A stretch of 46,612 nucleotides of DNA from NCBI GenBank assembly GCA_001303245.1, contig LJNS01000005.1, positions 1 to 46,612 on the forward strand, written 5' to 3'. The stretch's first letter is position 1. The number at the start of each line of letters is the position of its first letter. The stretch is from Gammaproteobacteria bacterium SG8_30. Its GTDB lineage: Bacteria; Pseudomonadota; Gammaproteobacteria; Steroidobacterales; Steroidobacteraceae. Shown one piece after another: positions 1 to 7,831 of this stretch. The notes below the pieces were generated by a model, which was not told where the DNA came from, searched no databases, and saw only the letters and a program-made list of their open reading frames with translations. The position numbers and the translations under genes are program-made.

Positions 1-519
1 CGCTATCTCGCCGCGTACCTGGCCGGAGACGTCGACGCCCTGCTCCGGCTGCACACCGGCGATGCCATGTTCACGGTGGGCGACGCCGCCGCGCGCCGGG
101 GCTGGGAGTCCTTGCGCGACCTCTACGAGTGGAACGCCGCGCTCGACGGGAAGCTCGAGCTCGCCCATGTCGACGTGGAGGGCGACCTGATCCGCATCGC
201 TTCGATGGTGGAACGCAATCGCCTGCTTCGCGAACTGGGCGTCGAGGAAGTGCGTTACCGTCCCGGCACGCGCTTCAAGCTTCGCGGCCAGCTCATCCAG
301 GGCATCTACCTGCCAGGCCTCGACGTGTCATCGCGCCAGGCCGTGGACGCCGCCTTCGGGCCCGTCATCGCCTGGCTCCGGCAGAACGACTCCGCGACGC
401 TCGAGCGGCTCATGCCCGGCGGCCAGTTCCGCTACGACGCCGAGAACGCCGCCCGCTGGCTCGAAGTCGCGGCTGCCTGGCGCGCTGCGACCGCCCCCGC
501 CGCGAACGGCCGGCCCTAA
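1..519 (+). CDS. NTF2/SnoaL-like domain protein, 5' end missing
   Basis: The frame is open from base 1, so the start lies outside the window; a Met codon at 67 is internal. The visible part is about 172 residues. The opening residues (alternating Ala/Leu, then GDVDALLRLHTGDAMF) resemble the first helix and strand of NTF2/SnoaL-like domains, where a line such as A-x-GD-hydrophobic-D-A-L precedes a cone-shaped fold. The second half (about residues 105 to 160) is helical and charged. No catalytic residues can be named and the substrate or function is unknown. It ends in TAA before a non-coding repeat region, so it is not co-transcribed with comF, which is on the other strand. Reading frame and codon use look genuine; the family call is moderate. 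Confidence 0.6.
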   Translation, partial: RYLAAYLAGDVDALLRLHTGDAMFTVGDAAARRGWESLRDLYEWNAALDGKLELAHVDVEGDLIRIASMVERNRLLRELGVEEVRYRPGTRFKLRGQLIQGIYLPGLDVSSRQAVDAAFGPVIAWLRQNDSATLERLMPGGQFRYDAENAARWLEVAAAWRAATAPAANGRP

Positions 520-600
520 GCCCTTCCGATACACCGGCCACGCGAGGCGCTCGCCGAGCCCCGGCGTTCCCGGCGTGCCGCCCTGCGCGGGGCTCGCCGC

Positions 601-762
601 GCCTCGCGGCCGGGATCCGGCGCGGTGTCCGCTCGATTCGCTCCCCGATACTCGCTCGGTCTCGCGGACACCCGCGCCACCGCGGCCTCGAGGCGGGAAC
701 GGCTGGCACTGCACTTCAGGCGTGCTGGCGGCAAGCGGTGTTCCCCGCAGCGCGAGTTTCGA
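601..762 (+). repeat. Palindromic dispersed repeat, copy 1
   Basis: About 110 bp (601-712) match the reverse complement of 27505-27616 almost base for base, and weaker similarity continues to about 762. The element is itself a long imperfect palindrome: GCCTCGCGGCC and GGCGCGGTGTCCGC on the left are mirrored by GCGGACACCCGCGCC and GCGGCCTCGAGGC on the right, around a loop of about 30 nt. It has no credible coding frame. It behaves like a MITE or REP-type intergenic element; no transposase is nearby. Confidence 0.75.
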
Positions 763-836
763 GAAAAGTGGACAGCTCGCGGGAAGAACTCTCCGCCGTG
801 GCAGGGCCGTGCCCCGAGATGTCGACTTTTCGAGTG
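758..836. repeat. Imperfect inverted repeat in the region before comF
   Basis: GAGAAAAGTGGACAGCTCG (from 761) pairs imperfectly with CGAGATGTCGACTTTTCGAG (815-834) across a loop of about 35 nt. Together with the palindromic repeat just upstream it fills most of the 389-bp gap 520-908; I see no gene, tRNA or clear promoter there. It lies downstream of two converging genes (the NTF2-like gene and comF), so a role as a bidirectional terminator or a second repeat element is possible. Confidence 0.45.
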
Positions 837-908
837 CTTAAGCGCCAGGGGAATACCCGGGCGAAGCCAGCACGCCTCGTGGCTCTTTGAGCCCGGCGAA
901 GTGGAGCT

Positions 909-1667
909 TCAAGCCCGCGCGACGGCCCAGACCTCGACCCAGTGGACGCCGTCCGCCTTCAGCACCCGTGCGAGCTCCTCGGCGGTGCTGCCGGTCGTCA
1001 GGACGTCGTCGACGATAGCGACCCGGGAGAGCCCCGTCGACCGGATGAGCTCGAACGCACCGCGAAGATTGCGGCGACGGCTGGCCGCATCGAGGCCTAC
1101 CTGTTCCGGCGTGGCCCTGCGGCGCGCGCAGGCGTCGTGGATTACCGGCAGGCCGAGCTCGCGTCCCGCGTAGCGGGCGATTTCGAGCGCCTGGTTGAAG
1201 CCGCGCCCGGCCTCGCGCGCCCGGTGCAGCGGCACGGGCAGCAGCGCCTGGACGTGCAGCGCGTGCGCGGTCGCGGCGACCCGGCCGAGGAGCGTGCCCA
1301 GGACCCGCGCGGCCGCGATCTCGCGGCCGTACTTCATCCGCCGCACCATCCAGTCCAGCGGGAACTCGTAGCGGTAGGCCGCGAAGGCTGCGTCGAAGGC
1401 GCGGGGTGCGCGCAGGCAGTCTCCGCACAGGAAGGTGTCCGGCTGCGGCAGCGGCAGGGCGCAGCCGGTGCAGGACGGCAGGTCCCGCGGCAGGTCTGCC
1501 TGGCAGCCGCTGCACAGGTCCAGCGCCGGGGGTTGCCCCGGGTCCAGGCAGATCACGCAGCGAGGCGGGAAGAGCCGCGCCAGCGCACGATCGCAGAGAT
1601 CGTAAACTCTGGTCAGCCGTCGTGGTTGACAGCCCTCCGGCGGGTTCGAATACTGGCGCAGCTTCAT
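909..1667 (-). CDS. comF: ComF family phosphoribosyltransferase-like protein
   Basis: 252 residues. The N-terminal third carries four CxxC pairs (C37/C40, C52/C55, C66/C69, C81/C84), the zinc-binding part of ComF/GntX proteins. The C-terminal domain is a type I phosphoribosyltransferase fold with the PRPP-binding signature VAIVDDVLTTGST at residues 216-228. ComF proteins are linked to DNA uptake during competence, where they act with the ComFA helicase or PriA in some bacteria; GntX is the enteric relative. The exact reaction is not settled. Comparable length to family members. It is divergent from bioB with 68 bp between the start codons, a common gammaproteobacterial arrangement. The ATG at 1667 is the best start; it places a possible BirA site inside the first 23 codons. 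Confidence 0.9.
   Translation of the reverse strand: MKLRQYSNPPEGCQPRRLTRVYDLCDRALARLFPPRCVICLDPGQPPALDLCSGCQADLPRDLPSCTGCALPLPQPDTFLCGDCLRAPRAFDAAFAAYRYEFPLDWMVRRMKYGREIAAARVLGTLLGRVAATAHALHVQALLPVPLHRAREAGRGFNQALEIARYAGRELGLPVIHDACARRRATPEQVGLDAASRRRNLRGAFELIRSTGLSRVAIVDDVLTTGSTAEELARVLKADGVHWVEVWAVARA
1600..1632. promoter_or_regulatory. Candidate BirA operator upstream of bioB
   Basis: TCGTAAACT (1600-1608) and GGTTGACAG (1624-1632) are separated by 15 bp. The BirA consensus is TTGTAAACC-N14/15-GGTTTACAA, so 14 of 18 half-site positions agree with correct spacing. It sits 104-136 bp before the bioB start, inside the 5' end of the divergent comF gene. The match is by eye in GC-rich DNA where the A/T positions are informative; the assignment is an inference. 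Confidence 0.4.
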
Positions 1668-1735
1668 GCTCCCTAGCCTGCGCCGCGACGGGCCCGACAG
1701 GGCCGCCTGAATCTGCCCTGAAAGGATGAATTCTC

Positions 1736-2785
1736 ATGAGCCTCGACCCTGCACGCCTGGGAACGGTGCGCTCGGACTGGAGCCGCGAGGAGGTGCGAGC
1801 CCTGCTCGCCTTGCCCTTCGCGGACCTTGTCTTCCACGCCCAGTCCGTGCACCGCCGGTACTTTGACGCCAACGAGGTGCAGGTCTCGACCCTCCTGTCC
1901 ATCAAGACGGGCGGCTGCCCGGAGGACTGTGCCTACTGCCCCCAGAGCGTGCGCTACGACACCGGACTCGACCGCGAGGCGCTGATGGCCGTCGATGAAG
2001 TAGTCGCGAAGGCCCGGGCGGCGCGGGAGGCCGGCGCCACGCGCTTTTGCATGGGCGCCGCCTACCGGAACCCGAAGGACCGCGACCTCGCCGTGATCCT
2101 CGAGATGGTCCGGCAGGTGAGCGACCTCGGCCTCGAGACCTGCGCCACCCTCGGCATGCTCACGCCTGCACAGGCACGGGTGCTCAAGGAGGCCGGCCTC
2201 GACTACTACAACCACAACCTCGACACGTCGGAAGAGTTCTACGGGCGGATCGTCACGACCCGTAGCTACCAGGATCGCCTCGACACGCTGTCTGCAGTGC
2301 GTGAAGCCGGCATCAACGTCTGCTGCGGCGGCATCCTGGGCATGGGGGAGGACGCGGGCGATCGTGCCGCCATGCTGCACACGCTCGCGACGCTCGACCC
2401 GCACCCCGAGAGCGTCCCGGTCAACCAGCTCGTGCAGGTGGAGGGCACGCCGCTCGCCGGGAGCGCGCCGCTCGATCCCCTCGACTTCGTCCGCTGCATC
2501 GCCGTCGCGCGGATCCTGATGCCGCGCTCCCACGTCCGCTTGTCCGCAGGTCGTGAGGCGATGACCGACGAGATGCAGGCGCTCTGCTTCCTCGCCGGCG
2601 CCAATTCCATCTTCTACGGCGAGAAGCTGCTGACGACCGGCAACCCGAACGTGGACCGCGACCTCGCCCTGTTCGATCGTCTGGGCATCCGGCCGGAGCA
2701 GCGGCCCGCCGTCGTGCCGGAAAGTGCACGGGGATCCCGCGACGCCTGCCCGGCCCGCGAGCCCGCCGGCGGATCGCCGGCCTGA
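1736..2785 (+). CDS. bioB: Biotin synthase
   Basis: 349 residues. This radical SAM enzyme inserts sulfur into dethiobiotin, the last step of biotin synthesis. The SAM-cluster motif CxxxCxxC is present as C61, C65 and C68 ([13 protein letters not shown]). Further hallmarks are YNHNLDTS in the middle, the [11 protein letters not shown] segment and [16 protein letters not shown] near the end, which covers the conserved region after the [2Fe-2S] ligands. The ATG at 1736 follows a GAAAGGA ribosome site about 8 nt upstream. The last 20 or so residues, rich in Arg, Ala and Pro, are variable in the family. First gene of a tight bioBFHCD operon and divergent from comF; transcription may be controlled by BirA through the site at 1600-1632. 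Confidence 0.98.
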   Translation: MSLDPARLGTVRSDWSREEVRALLALPFADLVFHAQSVHRRYFDANEVQVSTLLSIKTGGCPEDCAYCPQSVRYDTGLDREALMAVDEVVAKARAAREAGATRFCMGAAYRNPKDRDLAVILEMVRQVSDLGLETCATLGMLTPAQARVLKEAGLDYYNHNLDTSEEFYGRIVTTRSYQDRLDTLSAVREAGINVCCGGILGMGEDAGDRAAMLHTLATLDPHPESVPVNQLVQVEGTPLAGSAPLDPLDFVRCIAVARILMPRSHVRLSAGREAMTDEMQALCFLAGANSIFYGEKLLTTGNPNVDRDLALFDRLGIRPEQRPAVVPESARGSRDACPAREPAGGSPA

Positions 2786-2805
2786 ATCGACCGGGGGCGC
2801 CAGGC

Positions 2806-4050
2806 GTGCACGACCCGTTCGCGCTGTCCGAGCGGCTGGCCGGGCTCGAGGCAGCGGGCCTGCTGCGCCGGCGACGCAGCGTCCAGCGCGTCGCGGCCGA
2901 TGGCGTGCGCTGCGTCAGCGACGGACGGGAACTGCTGTCGTTCTGCTCCAACGATTATCTCGGGCTCGCCCGGGACCAACGCGTAGCCGAGACCCTGGCG
3001 GACGCCGCGCGCGAGCACGGCGCCGGTGCTGGCGCCTCGCACCTCGTCAGCGGGCACCATCGGGAACATCACGCGCTGGAGGAGGAACTCGCCGCGTTCA
3101 CGGGAAGGCAGCGCGCCCTGCTCCTCTCCACGGGATACATGGCCAACCTCGGCGTCGTCGCCGCCCTCGCCGGACGGGGCGATGCGGTCTTCGAGGACCG
3201 CCTCAACCACGCCTCCCTGCTCGATGCCGGGCTGCTGTCCGGGGCGAGGTTCTCGCGCTTTCCGCACGCGGACGCCGCGGCGCTGGAGGCACGCCTGGCC
3301 GGATGTGGACGGCAGCGCCGCCTCGTGTTGACGGACGGCGTCTTCAGCATGGACGGCGACGTCGCGCCGCTCGGATCGCTCGCGGACGCCTGCCGCCGGC
3401 AGTCGGCGTGGCTGGTCGTCGACGACGCGCACGGCCTCGGCGTGCTTGGCCCGGGCGGCCGGGGCTCGCTCGAGCTGCACGGACTCGGTCCGGAAGATGT
3501 ACCGGTCCTGGTCGGAACGCTCGGCAAGGCGTTCGGGACCTTCGGTGCTTTCGTCGCCGGGAGCGCCGACCTGGTCGACTTTCTCATCCAGCGCGCGCGG
3601 ACCTACGTGTACACCACGGCCCTGCCCCCCGCGGTGGCGGCCGCGACGCGTCGTGCCCTCGCGCTGTCGATCGCCGAGCCCTGGCGGCGCGAGCGCGTGC
3701 TTGGCCTCGTCGACCGTTTCCGCCGGCAGGCGGCGCAGACGGACCTGCCGCTGGCGGACTCGACGACGCCCATCCAGCTGGTGCTCGTCGGCGAGGCACG
3801 TGCCGCGGTGGCTGCGAGTGAACGCCTCCTCGCCCAGGGCCTGCTGGTACCGGCCATTCGGCCGCCGACGGTCCCGGAGGGCTCCTCCCGCCTGCGTGTC
3901 ACGTTCTCCGCCGGCCACACCGATCAGCAGGTGGACCGGTTGGTCGACGCACTCGTCGAGGCGCTGGCGGACGCGTCGGCCGCTGACCGAGAAGCCGACC
4001 GACGGGGACTGTCCCCGCAGGGGACTGTCCCCTCCTCGGTCGGCACCTGA
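2806..4050 (+). CDS. bioF: 8-amino-7-oxononanoate synthase
   Basis: 414 residues from a GTG start. A PLP enzyme that condenses pimeloyl-ACP (or -CoA) with alanine. Family signatures are FCSNDYLGLA near residue 50, GAGASHLVSGHH near 75, TDGVFSMDGD, VDDAHGLGVLG and the PLP-lysine motif GTLGKAFGTFG with K241. Enzymes of this family are usually about 385-395 residues. Here the last 20 or so residues are encoded by a palindromic GGGGACTGTCCCC repeat at 3994-4044, so the coding sequence has absorbed an intergenic-type element; these residues follow the catalytic fold and are probably harmless. The start is 20 nt after bioB with only a weak GGGGGCG site, suggesting coupling to bioB translation. Confidence 0.96.
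   Translation: MHDPFALSERLAGLEAAGLLRRRRSVQRVAADGVRCVSDGRELLSFCSNDYLGLARDQRVAETLADAAREHGAGAGASHLVSGHHREHHALEEELAAFTGRQRALLLSTGYMANLGVVAALAGRGDAVFEDRLNHASLLDAGLLSGARFSRFPHADAAALEARLAGCGRQRRLVLTDGVFSMDGDVAPLGSLADACRRQSAWLVVDDAHGLGVLGPGGRGSLELHGLGPEDVPVLVGTLGKAFGTFGAFVAGSADLVDFLIQRARTYVYTTALPPAVAAATRRALALSIAEPWRRERVLGLVDRFRRQAAQTDLPLADSTTPIQLVLVGEARAAVAASERLLAQGLLVPAIRPPTVPEGSSRLRVTFSAGHTDQQVDRLVDALVEALADASAADREADRRGLSPQGTVPSSVGT
3994..4044 (+). repeat. Nested palindrome, GGGGACTGTCCCC family, copy A
   Basis: Two perfect 13-nt palindromes GGGGACTGTCCCC (4004-4016 and 4020-4032), separated by GCA, are enclosed by complementary 9-nt arms GCCGACCGA (3994-4002) and TCGGTCGGC (4036-4044). The same layout recurs at 46450-46500 with an identical core but different, still complementary, arms. 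It overlaps the 3' end of bioF. Confidence 0.85.
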
Positions 4051-4061
4051 CTCATCTTGTC

Positions 4062-4853
4062 ATGCCGCTCTACCGCGAAACGACCGGCTCCGGCCCCGAC
4101 CTCGTGCTGCTGCACGGCTGGGGACTTCACGGCGGGATCTTCGGCAGCCTCGCCGCTGCCCTGGGCGCGGCTCATCGTGTGACCCTGCTCGACCTGCCCG
4201 GACACGGCCATAGCCCGCTCGAGCCTCCGTTTCACGACCTCGACACCCTGGCTTGCGCCGTTGCGGCGGACCTGCCCGGGGCCTGCACGCTCGTCGGCTG
4301 GTCGCTGGGCGGCCTTGTCGCGCTGCGCCTCGCCGCGATGCGCATCCCGCAGGTGCAACGCCTCGTGCTCGTGGCCACCACGCCGCGCTTCGTGGCCGGG
4401 CCCGACTGGCCCCACGGACTCGCGAGCGAGGTCGTCGAGGAATTCGCCCTGGAACTCGCGCGCGATCACCGCGCCGTGCTGGACCGTTTCCTCGCGCTGC
4501 AGGCCCGCGGCGACGAGCGGCAGCGGGCGCTCATCCGCGAACTGCGGCTGCTGGTCCACCAGCGCGAGGCGCCGCGGCCGGCCGCGCTGGCGGCCGGACT
4601 CGACGTCCTGTGCGAGGCCGACCTGCGCGTGGAGACGCGCCACGTCCGCGTGCCCACCCTGGTGATCTGCGGCGCATACGACCGGCTGACCCCGCCTGCC
4701 GCCGGCCGGTACCTGGCCGAGCACGTCCCGTCGGCCCGCCACCTGCTGATACCCGGCGCCTCGCACGCCCCGTTCCTCTCCCATCCCGATGGCTTCCTGC
4801 ACGCGCTCGGGGCCTTCCTCGGCGAGACCGTGCCGATCGCGGAGCCGACATGA
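4062..4853 (+). CDS. bioH: Pimeloyl-ACP methyl ester carboxylesterase
   Basis: 263 residues, the usual size. BioH hydrolyses the methyl ester of pimeloyl-ACP, ending the chain-building stage that BioC starts. It is an alpha/beta hydrolase: oxyanion-hole region LLHGWGLHG (about 17-25), nucleophile elbow GWSLGG with S81, and acid and base in ICGAYDRLTPP (D207) and GASHAPF (H235). The GWG and GWSLGG forms are typical of BioH rather than general esterases. The ATG at 4062 is 11 nt after the bioF stop, and its TGA stop overlaps the bioC start (ATGA at 4850-4853), so the two are likely translationally coupled. Confidence 0.96.
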   Translation: MPLYRETTGSGPDLVLLHGWGLHGGIFGSLAAALGAAHRVTLLDLPGHGHSPLEPPFHDLDTLACAVAADLPGACTLVGWSLGGLVALRLAAMRIPQVQRLVLVATTPRFVAGPDWPHGLASEVVEEFALELARDHRAVLDRFLALQARGDERQRALIRELRLLVHQREAPRPAALAAGLDVLCEADLRVETRHVRVPTLVICGAYDRLTPPAAGRYLAEHVPSARHLLIPGASHAPFLSHPDGFLHALGAFLGETVPIAEPT

Positions 4854-5737
4854 ACGGAGCCGCCGGCTTCGATCTCGACCTCGCGGCCGTGCGACGCTCC
4901 TTCGACCGTGCGGCCCGCTCCTATGACGGCTCCGCCGTGCTGCAGTCCAGGGTGCGCGAGGAACTGCTTGCGCGGCTCGACTACGTGACGCTCGAGCCCG
5001 CGACGATCCTCGACGTCGGTTGCGGCACCGGGCACGCGACGCGCGCCCTCAAGGACCGCTATCCGCGCGCCCGCGTGATTGCGCTCGACGTCTCGGAGGG
5101 CATGCTCGCGATGGCGCGCCGGCGACAGTCGTGGCGTCGCCGCTTCGACCGCGTGTGCGGAGACGCAATGCGATTGCCGCTGGCGACCGGCAGCGTGGAC
5201 CTGGTCTTCTCCAGCCTGACGCTGCAGTGGTGCCCGGACCTCGACGCCGTCTTTGCCGGCTTCCGGCAGGTGCTCGCGCCGCGAGGCCTCGTGAACTTCG
5301 CCACGTTCGGGCCCGACACGCTCACCGAGTTGCGCACGGCCTGGGCGCAGGCCGACGGGCTGCCCCACGTCAACCAGTTCACCGACATGCACGACCTAGG
5401 CGACGGGCTCGTGCGAGCCGGGCTGGCCGAGCCCGTGCTCGACGTCGAGCGCTACACCCTGACCTATCCGGACGTGTACGGGTTGATGCGCGACCTGAAG
5501 GCCATCGGCGCCCACAACGTCAATGCCGGCCGCCCCCGCGGCATGACCGGCCGCGGGCGGCTGCGCGCCATGGAGTCGGCCTACGAGCGGTACCGGCAGG
5601 ACGGCTCGCTGCCGGCCACCTACGAGGTCGTCTTCGGGCAGGCATGGGGCCCGGCCGGGGAGGGCCGACGCGGCCGACGCGGTGGCGAGTTCACCCTCGA
5701 CCCCGCCGCTATCGGCCGCCGGAGCCGGGAAGCATGA
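4850..5737 (+). CDS. bioC: Malonyl-ACP O-methyltransferase
   Basis: 295 residues. BioC methylates the free carboxyl of malonyl-ACP with SAM so that fatty acid synthesis enzymes can extend it to pimeloyl-ACP. The SAM-binding motif ILDVGCGTGHATRAL is at residues 53-67, the family opening VRRSFDRAARSYD at 14-26, and the post-motif FSSLTLQWCPDL in the middle. KAIGAHNVNAGRPRGMTG in the C-terminal third is characteristic of BioC. The frame is open further upstream (to 4253), but that part overlaps bioH; the ATG at 4850 overlaps the bioH stop and gives the normal family start. The stop overlaps the bioD start in the same ATGA fashion. Confidence 0.96.
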   Translation: MNGAAGFDLDLAAVRRSFDRAARSYDGSAVLQSRVREELLARLDYVTLEPATILDVGCGTGHATRALKDRYPRARVIALDVSEGMLAMARRRQSWRRRFDRVCGDAMRLPLATGSVDLVFSSLTLQWCPDLDAVFAGFRQVLAPRGLVNFATFGPDTLTELRTAWAQADGLPHVNQFTDMHDLGDGLVRAGLAEPVLDVERYTLTYPDVYGLMRDLKAIGAHNVNAGRPRGMTGRGRLRAMESAYERYRQDGSLPATYEVVFGQAWGPAGEGRRGRRGGEFTLDPAAIGRRSREA

Positions 5738-6426
5738 GCGGTCGGCGGCGCGATTTCTTCGTCACGGGCACGGACACCGGGGTCGGCAAGACGGTGGCCT
5801 CCGCGGGACTGCTGCACGCCTGGCGCTCCCGGGGCCACGCGGTGGCGGGGCTCAAGCCCGTCGCCTCCGGGTGCGAGCGCACGGCCGGGGGGCTGCGCAA
5901 CGAGGATGCGCTGGCGCTCGCGCGGGAGAATTCCCGCGACTGGCCCTACGAGGTCGTCAACCCCTACGCGCTCGAGCCCGCGATCGCCCCGCACCTTGCC
6001 GCCGCGGAGGCAGGCGTCGAGGTCGGCCTCGAACGGATCCGCGCGGCCTTCCGGCGGCTGCAGCAGGACACCGATGTCGTCGTCGTCGAAGGCGCCGGCG
6101 GCTTCCTGGTCCCTCTGGCCCCCGCGCTCGCCATGCCGGACCTTGCCGTCGACCTGGGCCTCGAGGTGATCCTGGTCGTCGGCCTGCGCCTGGGCTGCCT
6201 CAACCATGCCTTCCTGACCGCAGAGGCGATCCGGCATCGCGGTCTGGGATTCGTCGGCTGGATCGGCAGCCAGGTCGATCCCGGCTTCGACCGGCTCGAC
6301 GACAACCTCGCCTGCCTGCGCGCCGGCCTTCCTGCCCCCTGCATCGGGGTCATCGAGCGCCTTGCCAGTCCGGACCCCGCCACGGTCGCGGACCGGCTCG
6401 TGCGGCTCCCTCCTCTGGCCGACTGA
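5734..6426 (+). CDS. bioD: Dethiobiotin synthetase
   Basis: 230 residues. BioD closes the ureido ring of dethiobiotin from 7,8-diaminopelargonic acid with CO2 and ATP. Visible motifs are the P-loop TGTDTGVGKT (11-20), KPVASGCE (lysine and substrate loop), VVVEGAGGFLVPL and the conserved hydrophobic strand VILVVGLRLGCLNHA. Full length, starting at the ATG that overlaps the bioC stop. It is the last gene of the operon; bioA, needed for the step between BioF and BioD, is not in the window, so it must lie elsewhere or be replaced. A 9-bp stem inverted repeat follows 23 nt after the stop. Confidence 0.96.
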   Translation: MSGRRRDFFVTGTDTGVGKTVASAGLLHAWRSRGHAVAGLKPVASGCERTAGGLRNEDALALARENSRDWPYEVVNPYALEPAIAPHLAAAEAGVEVGLERIRAAFRRLQQDTDVVVVEGAGGFLVPLAPALAMPDLAVDLGLEVILVVGLRLGCLNHAFLTAEAIRHRGLGFVGWIGSQVDPGFDRLDDNLACLRAGLPAPCIGVIERLASPDPATVADRLVRLPPLAD

Positions 6427-6449
6427 GCGTAGTCGGCCTGCGACGCCGC

Positions 6450-6474
6450 TGGCACTCGACCGTCCCGAGTGCCA
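6450..6474. promoter_or_regulatory. Perfect 9-bp inverted repeat between bioD and hoxK
   Basis: TGGCACTCG (6450-6458) and CGAGTGCCA (6466-6474) flank a 7-nt loop. It lies 24 bp after bioD and about 275 bp before hoxK. There is no T-tract after it, so it is a poor intrinsic terminator; it could be a protein-binding operator or a hairpin that protects the bio transcript end. Confidence 0.5.
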
Positions 6475-6518
6475 GACCGCACGCAACAGTCCGACCCTGG
6501 TCGTGAGACTGCGCGATT

Positions 6519-6552
6519 CGCGTATTTTGCTGGGCTTTCCGCGTATTGCTGG
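6519..6552 (+). promoter_or_regulatory. Direct repeats 21 bp apart upstream of hoxK
   Basis: CGCGTATTTTGCTGG (6519-6533) and CGCGTATTGCTGG (6540-6552) start 21 bp apart, two helical turns, so a bound protein would meet both on one face. They are among the few AT-containing stretches in the 323-bp gap 6427-6749, which holds no gene I can support. They are candidates for activator sites of the hydrogenase operon. I could not place a convincing sigma-54 (-24/-12) or sigma-70 promoter. Confidence 0.35.
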
Positions 6553-6749
6553 TCCTTGGCGCCCCAAGCAGCATCGGCGTCAAGCGCGGCGGAGGGCCCG
6601 CGCCAATCGTGTGCACGCGGGCACCGTCAAGGGAGGGTCCGCGGGCTTGGGGTAGCAACTTTCAGTGTCCCAGGTCGGTACGGCGACCGAGCGGCCCCCC
6701 TCCGGGTCGCGTGGATCCCGGTTCCGGAACGACCCGTAGGGGAGGTCCC

Positions 6750-7829
6750 ATGGCAGACACCTTCTATGACGTGATGCGCAGGCAAGGCATCACGCGTCGC
6801 AGCTTCCTGAAGTTCTGCAGCCTGACGGCGACGTCGCTGGGCCTCGGTCCGGCGTTCGTGCCGAAGATCGTGCACGCGATGGAGACCAAGCCTCGCACCC
6901 CGGTCGTCTGGCTGCACGGGCTCGAGTGCACCTGCTGCACCGAAGCGTTCATCCGCTCCGCGCATCCGCTGGTGTCCGACGTCGTCCTGTCGATGATCTC
7001 GCTGGATTACGACGATACCATCATGGCCGCCGCGGGTTACCAGGCCGAGGAGATCCTCGAGCAGACCATCGAGAAGTACGACGGCCAGTTCGTACTCGCC
7101 TGCGAGGGCAATCCGCCGCTCAACGAGGACGGCATGTACTGCTTCCAGGGCGGCATCCCGTACCTCGAGAAGCTCAGGCACATGGCCGACCACGCCGGCG
7201 CGATCATCGCGTGGGGCTCCTGCGCCTCCTGGGGTTGCGTGCAGGCCGCCAAGCCGAACCCGACCCGGGCGACGCCGATCCACAAGGTGCTGAACAAGCC
7301 GGTGATCAAGGTGCCCGGCTGCCCGCCCATCCCGGAAGTGATGACGGGCGTGGTGACCTACCTGCTGACCTTCGGCATGCCGGAGCTCGACCGCCAGGGC
7401 CGGCCGAAGATGTTCTACAGCCAGCGGATCCACGACAAGTGCTACCGCCGGCCGCACTTCGACGCCGGCCAGTTCGTCGAGAAGTTCGACGACGAGGGGG
7501 CGCGCAAGGGTTACTGCCTGTACAAGGTCGGCTGCAAGGGCCCGACCACGTACAACGCCTGCTCGACGACGCGCTGGAACGAAGCGGTGTCCTTCCCCAT
7601 CGGCTCCGGCCACGGCTGCATCGGCTGCTCCGAGGACGCGTTCTGGGACAAGGGCTCGTTCTACGACCGGGTCACCGACGTGCAGCCCGGGATCGAAAGC
7701 ACTGCGGACCGCGTGGGTGGCACGCTCGCCGCCGTCACCGGTGCCGCGATCGCCGCTCACGCCGCGGTGTCCGCCATCAAGCGGGCACGCGACACCAAGG
7801 GCGCGCACACTGAGAAGGGAGGTGCCTGA
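6750..7829 (+). CDS. hoxK: Membrane-bound [NiFe]-hydrogenase small subunit, O2-tolerant type
   Basis: 359 residues. It carries the Fe-S chain that passes electrons from the NiFe site to HoxZ. A Tat signal with RRSFLK (16-21) precedes likely cleavage after residue 43. Proximal-cluster cysteines C60, C62, C63, C158, C163 and C191 include both extra cysteines (C62, C163) that distinguish [4Fe-3S] O2-tolerant enzymes; five keep the spacing of Ralstonia C17/19/20/115/120 (offset 43), and the sixth corresponds to C149 within one residue. Medial and distal cluster cysteines follow ([34 protein letters not shown]). The C-terminal hydrophobic helix before the lysine-rich tail anchors it to the membrane. 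The ATG at 6750 has a strong GGGGAGG site 5 nt upstream; the open frame further up is not part of the protein. First gene of the operon. Confidence 0.98.
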   Translation: MADTFYDVMRRQGITRRSFLKFCSLTATSLGLGPAFVPKIVHAMETKPRTPVVWLHGLECTCCTEAFIRSAHPLVSDVVLSMISLDYDDTIMAAAGYQAEEILEQTIEKYDGQFVLACEGNPPLNEDGMYCFQGGIPYLEKLRHMADHAGAIIAWGSCASWGCVQAAKPNPTRATPIHKVLNKPVIKVPGCPPIPEVMTGVVTYLLTFGMPELDRQGRPKMFYSQRIHDKCYRRPHFDAGQFVEKFDDEGARKGYCLYKVGCKGPTTYNACSTTRWNEAVSFPIGSGHGCIGCSEDAFWDKGSFYDRVTDVQPGIESTADRVGGTLAAVTGAAIAAHAAVSAIKRARDTKGAHTEKGGA

Positions 7830-7831
7830 TC

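Noticed and set aside
6601-6749. Sigma-54 (-24/-12) promoter for the hydrogenase operon
   Set aside because: Several GG and GC pairs were tried, but none kept the 10-bp gap together with TGGCAC and TTGC.
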